Source: Lachnospiraceae bacterium (lineage in GTDB: Bacteria; Bacillota; Clostridia; Lachnospirales; Lachnospiraceae). From it: a stretch of DNA of 19,363 nucleotides. The position numbers and the translations under genes are program-made. The DNA is taken from the NCBI GenBank assembly GCA_009774215.1, contig VSNH01000062.1, positions 1-19,363 on the forward strand. The letters run 5' to 3'. The notes beneath the pieces are model-generated. The model saw only the letters and a program-made list of their open reading frames with translations, made no database searches and was not told where the DNA came from. Position 1 is the first letter of the stretch; every line of letters begins with the position of its first letter. This document shows, piece by piece, positions 14,028 to 19,363 of the stretch.

Positions 14028-17000
14028 AAAATGGCAATGCGCTGTTTCAGTTTCTCGATCTCCTCATGCTGCTCCTGAATCAGCTTTAACATGGGGGCGA
14101 TCAGCATGTTGTACTCCGGCACTTCGGGCTCGCCGTCCTTTAAGTTGCAGGCGATGGGGTAGACATCGTATACGTCTTCCGCGAGGAAGCCGATGATGTC
14201 TTGGCCGTGACGGTCATCCTTTTCATTTAAATAACCTTTTTTGTATTTAAACTGGACGACGGGAAGATCGTAAAGTTTACGGGGATCGAGAGAATCGGCT
14301 ATCCGATCCGTGATGTCGTATTTGTATTTTCGTGACGAGCTTGCATAGGTATAGAGCATACCGGAGCTGGAGATGCGAAGCTGGGAGCCGGAGCTGCTTG
14401 TCTGCGTCAACAGAAAGTCGTTTACAATATAACGCCCATACTCAAAGACGTATTCATTGTGGGTGTCATTGCTTCCGAAACCTTCAAAGTATTCCGCGTC
14501 GTCAAAGTTTATGGTTGCGCCGGAGCCGGTTGCGCCGGGAGTAATGATCACCGCTTCCGTTTCTAAAACGCCAAAGGGATTGAAATAACTACGTGTGCCG
14601 CTTGCATCAAGGTGGAATATTTGAACCTCATCGGCGTTAGCGGAAACCGTGTCATCAGACATTATGTGTTTTTTCAGTTCGAAGTATTGATAGGTTTTGC
14701 TTGTTCCGTGAATCCCCATCGTGTCAACGACACAGCTACAGTCTGCTTTGCTTTCCGTATATGTGTCGATGGAATCCTGACTGGATTGGAATTGTTTTCG
14801 TAATTTTAAGAAGCCACCCGTTCCCAACGACTGAATCAGCAGGTCTGCAAATGTTTCGGTAAATGATGTGGAAGGATTCCCGTTATAAATGTGAAATCCC
14901 CCTGTATCTAACGTGTAATTCATGGCGCGCTTTTTATCCTGATCGGTTCCGCGGGAGGACAGTGCGGTCTTGTCAATTGACAGGGAAGAATCTTTATCCA
15001 AATGAATGCGGCCGATATCCAGTCTGTCAATATCCTTGATATCACACTTCCCGTCCTGACTTACTGAGAAATTCTCCCCGGCGGAAATGCCCTCATCCCC
15101 CAGCACCATCTGTTTCTCACCGTTCTCACCGATCTTATAAAAACCAGTCTCATCGAATCTCCACCCGGCGATCGTGCCGGATTTGTCCGCAACCAGACTG
15201 TCGGCAATCACGTCGCCTTCCACCAGCAGGTCACCGCCGTTCAGTTTGAGCTTGCCGCCGCCGAAATTGAAATCGCCGTTTACCAGGTCAATAATGGTGC
15301 CGCTGGTGTTGGCGAAGGGCGCGTCGGGAGCACCGTTGTAATTGTTAGATTTTACCGCGTTCGTCAGACAGTCCCCGTTGATCTTAATCCCGCCGCTCTC
15401 CAGACTGTCAAAGATGCCGCTGTGAGCCAGCAGTTTTCCGAAATTCCCCTTATTGGCCCTGATGCTGTCCAGAATCACGTCGGACACCTGTGTGCCGAAG
15501 GCTTCGGACTTTAACAGGGCGTTCAGCATATTGTTGGCAATCTGGATTTCGGCATCGTTTTTTCCGTAGGTGCCGCCGTTTCCTGATGCGGAGCCGGAGG
15601 AATGGGAGGAGGCGGAAGCGCCCTCGCCAAAGAGAAAAGCCAGATCGTTGACATCTGACAGGGATCTCGTCATGGTGGAAAATTCCACGGAGATATCCCC
15701 TGAGACTTGAAGCGGATTTAACTCGATGGAAATGAGGCGCAGCTTCACGGCATCGTCACAAAACAGGTCGGGCAGCAGCCGGATGAAATTGCCGATGGTG
15801 AAATCCTCCTGCAGCGGCGCAAATTCCTCCAGCGCAAAGAGATTGTCGATGGTGGTGCGGAAAGCGTACTGGGGGCGCGATGCGATATCCAGTCGGGTTT
15901 TGGCATCCTGATAGAGTTCTTCCGCTGCGTCGATCACGGTTACAATATCGTCCAGATTGGTAGTGACGATATTTTTATTGCTGTACTCCGCTTCGTTTGT
16001 GAGGAGGCGGAACAGTCTCAGGTTCTCTGTACTGAAATGGTTTTCCGGGCGGACGAAAGAGGAGAGGGTGTCTCTCTGTGCGCCGATGGAAGTGAGACGT
16101 ACCTGCAGGGAATCGATTTCGCTCTGCCTTTTTGAAATGGCATCTTCACAAAGGCGGATAATGCCCTTGCAGTTTGTGCCGGTTATGGCATTGGCGCGGG
16201 GCTCGAAGGACATGTAATCGAGATAGCTTGCCAGCGTGTCCGTGAAAGCGGTGATGGTGGTAAACTGCGCTTTCTGGTCGGCCGTGAGCATTTCCCATCC
16301 GCTTTTGTCCGGGGTCAGGTATGCTTCCGGCGACTCTTTTGTGCCGGAGGCGATGAAGCCGTCCCGGTATAAGAGATTGACGCATTCCATCCATGCCTTT
16401 TTCTTCGCCTGCAATTCCGCCAAACCGTATAAGTCAAATTCGTACAAAAAAGCGTTTACGGGTTTCACCATGGCGGGTTCTCCCGCGTAAGCCGGGTTGC
16501 CGTTTTCGCATAAAAGATAGCTGCCGTCCTCACCCTTTTTCAGACTGCCGTCGGCGTCTGTCTCGTACCAGATTTTCATGGCTTCCAGAACGGAGGGAAT
16601 GATCTGGCATTTGTAAGCGAAATAATCGTGCCAGTACACGGTGGTGCGCAGATGCGCTTCGTCCAGCTCCGTGCCGGGATCGGCATAAAGATCGGGGTAA
16701 TCGTTTTTGTACAGGGTGATCAGCGCCGTCAGCGCCTTTTCGTATGCGTTTAAGGAGAACGCAAGCTCGTCCGCCTTGTAGGTTTTGTAGTCGATGCTGC
16801 AGCCGTCGTTGGGCAGGCGGTTTTGCAGTTCACTGACCGCCAGCAGGATTTGGTTATACTCCCTTGTGAGGGCAGTGTAATTCGAGCGAAGATCCTCCCG
16901 TTTCTTTTTCCATGCCGCATATTCGTCGTGGAAATTTTCGGTGACATACTGATAATCTCCGTATTCATTGTGTGTGTCGGCAAAGTAGTCCAGATTGTGC

Positions 17001-17818
17001 AGGCAGGGATCACCAAAGTTGACATATTCGATGCCCGATCCGCTTTCACAGGCAGGGCGGTATGCGGTGATGAGCGCCGCGTCCGTGGTGGATTCGATCT
17101 GAATACGGCTTGCCAGATTGCGCATACCGATGCATATGCCTGTGTCCCTTCCGATATGCGGATAGGAGCGGAAGCTGATCCTGCGCTTCCGGCGGTCGAA
17201 GAAAAAGAGTACATTTGCGGTGGGAGCTACTTCATTCATGAGGAAAGAATAAATATCTTTCCCGTCCGCGCTGAACTGATATTTTCCGGTGCAGGCTTCC
17301 GTCTCAGATGTCAGGAGGTTTTCGTCAACCGTCCACCCGGTTTCCTGAAGCGCCAGGTGCAGCAGGGACAGCTCCGGCCGGTCAAAATTGACAAGGCGGA
17401 TATATTCCTGCGGAAGTCCGGTATAGGGATCGACGTTGTCGGCGGTCAGATACTCCTGACTCTCGGGGGTGCCGTTGTTAATGTAAAAATTGCGGAGAAA
17501 TTTCTGCTGCAGTTCACATTCCGCTGTGTGCGCCGTGATGCTTTTGGTTTCCTGAATGCCGTCGTTTGTGGTGACGGGTTTGGCATCAATCAGAAAAAGG
17601 GTGTTGGCGGTATCGCTTTCCAGCGTCAGGTACATATTTTCGGAAAGCGATTCATAGAAATCGGAGGGTGAAAAGTCTCCGTTTTCGTCCACGTATTTGT
17701 TGACCTCAAAGGTAAGCTCCCACATGTCGGTCAACGTTTTTTTCAATTTACAGGTTTCCTCTTTGATGCCGTTTGGCCTGCCGAGTATATCGCCTGTAGG
17801 TTTTGCCACATAAATCAT
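14012..17818 (-). CDS. Phage tail hub/spike (prophage endopeptidase tail family) with C-terminal S74 intramolecular chaperone
   Basis: This 1268-residue protein is the tail-tip hub and spike. Residues 1 to about 290 resemble the Prophage_tail (Tal, gp27-like) hub (KLKKTLTDMWELTFEVN, SITAHTAECELQ, FFFDRRKRRISF). Residues about 295-335 form a coiled coil. A Ser/Gly-rich linker at about 728-750 separates this from a fibre-like half (GDFNFGGGKLKLNGGDLLVEGDV, then GTIAGWRFDETGFY). Residues about 1155-1268 are a Peptidase_S74 domain: Ser1161 and Lys1166 fit the Ser-Lys dyad spacing, DIIGFLAEDVYDVYP is the family core, and a coiled coil (QEQHEEIEKLKQRIAILEQ) ends the chain. S74 domains trimerise the spike and then cut themselves off. 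No peptidoglycan hydrolase motif was recognised. The start overlaps the dit stop (ATGA). Confidence 0.88.
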   Translation of the reverse strand: MIYVAKPTGDILGRPNGIKEETCKLKKTLTDMWELTFEVNKYVDENGDFSPSDFYESLSENMYLTLESDTANTLFLIDAKPVTTNDGIQETKSITAHTAECELQQKFLRNFYINNGTPESQEYLTADNVDPYTGLPQEYIRLVNFDRPELSLLHLALQETGWTVDENLLTSETEACTGKYQFSADGKDIYSFLMNEVAPTANVLFFFDRRKRRISFRSYPHIGRDTGICIGMRNLASRIQIESTTDAALITAYRPACESGSGIEYVNFGDPCLHNLDYFADTHNEYGDYQYVTENFHDEYAAWKKKREDLRSNYTALTREYNQILLAVSELQNRLPNDGCSIDYKTYKADELAFSLNAYEKALTALITLYKNDYPDLYADPGTELDEAHLRTTVYWHDYFAYKCQIIPSVLEAMKIWYETDADGSLKKGEDGSYLLCENGNPAYAGEPAMVKPVNAFLYEFDLYGLAELQAKKKAWMECVNLLYRDGFIASGTKESPEAYLTPDKSGWEMLTADQKAQFTTITAFTDTLASYLDYMSFEPRANAITGTNCKGIIRLCEDAISKRQSEIDSLQVRLTSIGAQRDTLSSFVRPENHFSTENLRLFRLLTNEAEYSNKNIVTTNLDDIVTVIDAAEELYQDAKTRLDIASRPQYAFRTTIDNLFALEEFAPLQEDFTIGNFIRLLPDLFCDDAVKLRLISIELNPLQVSGDISVEFSTMTRSLSDVNDLAFLFGEGASASSHSSGSASGNGGTYGKNDAEIQIANNMLNALLKSEAFGTQVSDVILDSIRANKGNFGKLLAHSGIFDSLESGGIKINGDCLTNAVKSNNYNGAPDAPFANTSGTIIDLVNGDFNFGGGKLKLNGGDLLVEGDVIADSLVADKSGTIAGWRFDETGFYKIGENGEKQMVLGDEGISAGENFSVSQDGKCDIKDIDRLDIGRIHLDKDSSLSIDKTALSSRGTDQDKKRAMNYTLDTGGFHIYNGNPSTSFTETFADLLIQSLGTGGFLKLRKQFQSSQDSIDTYTESKADCSCVVDTMGIHGTSKTYQYFELKKHIMSDDTVSANADEVQIFHLDASGTRSYFNPFGVLETEAVIITPGATGSGATINFDDAEYFEGFGSNDTHNEYVFEYGRYIVNDFLLTQTSSSGSQLRISSSGMLYTYASSSRKYKYDITDRIADSLDPRKLYDLPVVQFKYKKGYLNEKDDRHGQDIIGFLAEDVYDVYPIACNLKDGEPEVPEYNMLIAPMLKLIQEQHEEIEKLKQRIAILEQKA

Positions 17819-18687
17819 AAGCAGCCTGCCTTTCTGGGAAATTCAAAGATAAAGTCGGCTTTGCAGTCCCCGGTTATCTTAATGGTGTTTGTTCCCTGTA
17901 TCAGCCGGAACCAGTAGATCGATTCCATGTACTTGTCGATGGAAGAAACATAGCTGGAATACTGTGTCGTCCAGCCTACCTCGTGAAACGGCACGAGACG
18001 GCTGCCGTTGTTTACGTCAAGCAGCTTCATCTGCGCGCTGTCAATCAGGAGTGTCCGATTTCCCAGACTGTCCGTCGGGAAAGTTTCGGGAATCGAGAGA
18101 GTGACGGATTTTTGATCGCTTACATTTTCGATTACAATGGCGTCGGCGCTTTTTGCGGATAAAAGAATCCGGGGATAGAAGATGCCGTTTACCGTGTCGG
18201 CAATGTTATCCATGGAGAAGATTTCTGCCCCTGTAACGAGAAACCTTTTTTCTACGGGATCGGTAAAGCCGAAAGGGGAATTCGTTTTGAAGACCAGCCT
18301 TTTGGCATGATGTTCCAAAAATACTTTGTCTTCAATCTCCGTACAGACGGCGTAGTAGTGGAGCGACGGAATAGCATTATCGTTAAAGTATAATGCCCTC
18401 GGCACGGTGGGACCGGTAAGCCAGCGGTTGACGGCAATGGACTCCTGTCTGGTAAAAGGCGTCTCATCCTTTTTGATGATATAGAAGGAAAATTCGATAT
18501 TTCCTTCAAAGCTTACGCCGTAATTGTTGGTTTTCAGACGGACATGGTTTACGCTGCCGCTGTCGATGGTTCTTCGCAGCCCGTTTGCGGAAATATCCGC
18601 AGTGTCGTTGATCCAGCACATCATCAGGTTATAAGAATCGCTGCTCTGGCTGTCAAAGATAAAAGAATCTGCATCTAAAAATGACAT
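17815..18687 (-). CDS. Distal tail protein (Dit, siphophage tail family)
   Basis: Dit forms the hexameric ring joining the tail tube to the hub and baseplate. I choose ATG at 18687 (MSFLDADSFIFD) because AAGGAGG (18704-18698) precedes it by 10 nt; the longer frame to 18723 would put the ribosome site inside the gene. The resulting 290-residue product has an N-terminal beta-rich segment with SYNLMMCWIND, GVSFEGNIEFSFYIIKKD and a VNRWLTGPTVPRALYF region typical of the belt domain. It ends in a galectin-like half (SIYWFRLIQGTNTIKITGDCKADFIFEF), with YW/GxNxI near the C-terminus as in this family. It is immediately upstream of, and overlaps by 4 bases, the tail hub gene, which is the expected order. 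Confidence 0.85.
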   Translation of the reverse strand: MSFLDADSFIFDSQSSDSYNLMMCWINDTADISANGLRRTIDSGSVNHVRLKTNNYGVSFEGNIEFSFYIIKKDETPFTRQESIAVNRWLTGPTVPRALYFNDNAIPSLHYYAVCTEIEDKVFLEHHAKRLVFKTNSPFGFTDPVEKRFLVTGAEIFSMDNIADTVNGIFYPRILLSAKSADAIVIENVSDQKSVTLSIPETFPTDSLGNRTLLIDSAQMKLLDVNNGSRLVPFHEVGWTTQYSSYVSSIDKYMESIYWFRLIQGTNTIKITGDCKADFIFEFPRKAGCL

Positions 18688-18708
18688 GTAATTACTGCCT
18701 CCTTTCCG

Positions 18709-18746
18709 GGAGGGCGGGAGCAATCATAGATTTTCCCACGCCCTCC
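18709..18746 (-). repeat. GC-rich hairpin between coiled-coil gene and dit
   Basis: GGAGGGCGGGA (18709-18719) pairs with TCCCACGCCCTCC (18734-18746) with a one-base bulge. On the minus strand the hairpin ends just before the AAGGAGG ribosome site of dit and lacks a T-tract. It is more likely an RNA-stability or translation-tuning structure than a terminator. Confidence 0.5.
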
Positions 18747-18757
18747 GTTAACTTCTG

Positions 18758-19330
18758 TCAATGTAGGGAATACCCGATCTTTTTCAGATCGGCATATTGC
18801 TTCTGTGTGGTGTACTGATAGGATTTCTCCAGAATTTCCTGCAGACCGGGAAGTGCGTCCCTGTCTACATTGCCGTCAACACGCAGCAGCGCGTCGTAGT
18901 GGTTGACGATTTCCACGGACTCCCGGTCAGAGGAAGGTATCGTCTCCAATGCGCCCGCGGTATCGGGGAAACTGGCGAGATTGGGAGTAACGTCCGATTC
19001 CGGCAGATTTGCAAGAAAGACATCCATCCGCTCCCCGGCAAGGCGGTAAAAGTCGGTGACTTTCTGCATGGTTTCCTCCACCGCGTCCGTGGAAGTGCGG
19101 TACAGTTCTTTGGCTTCCTCGATCACTTTCTTCTGGGACTCCAGGGTTTCCTGTACGGTCTGGGTGGAGGTATCCAGCGCTTCTTCCAGTGTTTTAGCGT
19201 AATCGTCAAGGGCGTCCATGCTGATGGAATACGCGTGTTCGGTTCTGGCGGTTTCCCGCTCTGCTTCCGCTTGTGCAAGCTGGGCTTCCAGTCTGGCTCT
19301 TTTGGCCTTTGCCGTGTTTCTTTTAATCAT
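18758..19330 (-). CDS. Coiled-coil phage tail-region protein, 190 residues
   Basis: I do not recognise a specific family. The product begins MIKRNTAKAKRARLEAQLAQAEAERE and is dominated by Ala/Glu/Gln/Lys heptads to about residue 110, so it should form a long rod. A less regular C-terminal part ends KKIGYSLH. There is no signal peptide or membrane helix. It is directly upstream of dit, where phages often place the tape measure protein. At 190 residues it is far too short for a normal tape measure and could be an accessory tail protein or chaperone. An in-frame TGA (19351-19349) blocks any longer start. The 18 nt between it and the ATG at 19330 contain no ribosome site on the minus strand, which is odd for this window and lowers start confidence. 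Confidence 0.6.
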   Translation of the reverse strand: MIKRNTAKAKRARLEAQLAQAEAERETARTEHAYSISMDALDDYAKTLEEALDTSTQTVQETLESQKKVIEEAKELYRTSTDAVEETMQKVTDFYRLAGERMDVFLANLPESDVTPNLASFPDTAGALETIPSSDRESVEIVNHYDALLRVDGNVDRDALPGLQEILEKSYQYTTQKQYADLKKIGYSLH

Positions 19331-19363
19331 ATATAGTGTATGAGTTCACAAGGGAGGTGAGCG

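Larger units (their letters stand above)
11273..19363 (-). mobile_element. Siphophage-like tail tip and baseplate module (prophage or remnant), continues off the right end
   Basis: Six minus-strand genes in tight order match the tail-tip module of long-tailed phages of Gram-positive hosts: coiled-coil protein, Dit, tail hub/spike, BppU-type baseplate protein, small protein, XkdX-like. Overlaps (ATGA at 17815-17818, TAATG at 11378-11382) and short gaps point to one operon read from beyond the window. No integrase, holin, endolysin, capsid or packaging gene is visible. Complete prophage, tail remnant and tailocin are all possible. Confidence 0.85.

Noticed and set aside
16823..17671. 282-residue plus-strand frame antisense to the tail hub gene
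   Set aside because: The minus strand encodes a clear Prophage_tail hub here with domain motifs; the plus frame is a shadow caused by codon bias.
18709..18746. Intrinsic terminator within the phage operon
   Set aside because: No T-tract on the minus strand after the stem; the next element is the dit ribosome site.
18797..19336. 179-residue plus-strand frame opposite the coiled-coil gene
   Set aside because: The minus-strand product has clear heptad repeats and the plus product is Gly/Phe-rich shadow sequence, although the missing ribosome site of the minus gene leaves slight doubt.
1..19363. CRISPR arrays, tRNA or rRNA genes, insertion sequences
   Set aside because: No regularly spaced direct repeats, cloverleaf or rRNA-like sequence, and no transposase-like frame was seen on either strand.

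Overview
The window looks like one contig from a spore-forming member of the Clostridia, most likely family Lachnospiraceae. The reasons are the gene order mraY-murD-ftsW-murA-ftsQ-ftsZ followed by spoIIGA-sigE, the moderate G+C, the strong AGGAGG-type ribosome sites, and the style of the FtsZ, FtsW and tail proteins. The species cannot be named. The first 19 bases are almost certainly a Nextera transposon mosaic-end remnant with two bases swapped, so biological sequence begins at about base 20, inside mraY.

Region 1 (20-6910, plus strand) is the distal half of a division and cell wall (dcw) cluster: mraY (3' end only), murD, ftsW, murA, ftsQ/divIB and ftsZ. MraY makes lipid I, MurD adds D-Glu, MurA starts precursor synthesis, FtsW polymerises septal glycan, and FtsQ and FtsZ build the divisome. 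murG, murC, murB and ftsA are not interleaved here. Three intergenic gaps carry hairpins with the same core (AATGCC or its wobble form, 8-nt loop, GGCATT). The gap before ftsZ also has a 15-nt inverted repeat and a good promoter. ftsZ starts at a TTG codon and is followed by an intrinsic terminator.

Region 2 (6911-8664, plus strand) is the spoIIG operon. SpoIIGA is the membrane aspartic protease that activates pro-sigma-E, and SigE is the early mother-cell sigma factor. A TATAAT box with an ATGACA -35-like box at a long 21-bp spacing lies just upstream of the GTG start of spoIIGA, resembling the long-spaced Spo0A-activated spoIIG promoter of Bacillus subtilis. sigG, the common neighbour of sigE, is not present downstream.

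Region 3 (8665-11219, plus strand) holds a single-gene unit with its own promoter and terminator. It encodes a 664-residue receiver/HD-GYP/GGDEF protein whose C-terminus looks like a second, degenerate GGDEF domain. A small AT-rich gene of unknown function follows.

Region 4 (11273-19363, minus strand) is the tail tip and baseplate part of a siphophage-like prophage or phage remnant. In transcription order it holds a coiled-coil protein, a distal tail protein (Dit), a 1268-residue tail hub/spike with a C-terminal S74 self-cleaving chaperone, a BppU-type baseplate/fibre protein whose last ~90 codons are sharply AT-rich, a 129-residue protein, and a 35-residue XkdX-like protein. Holin and endolysin genes, usual after XkdX, are absent; the phage block ends against the small convergent gene of region 3.
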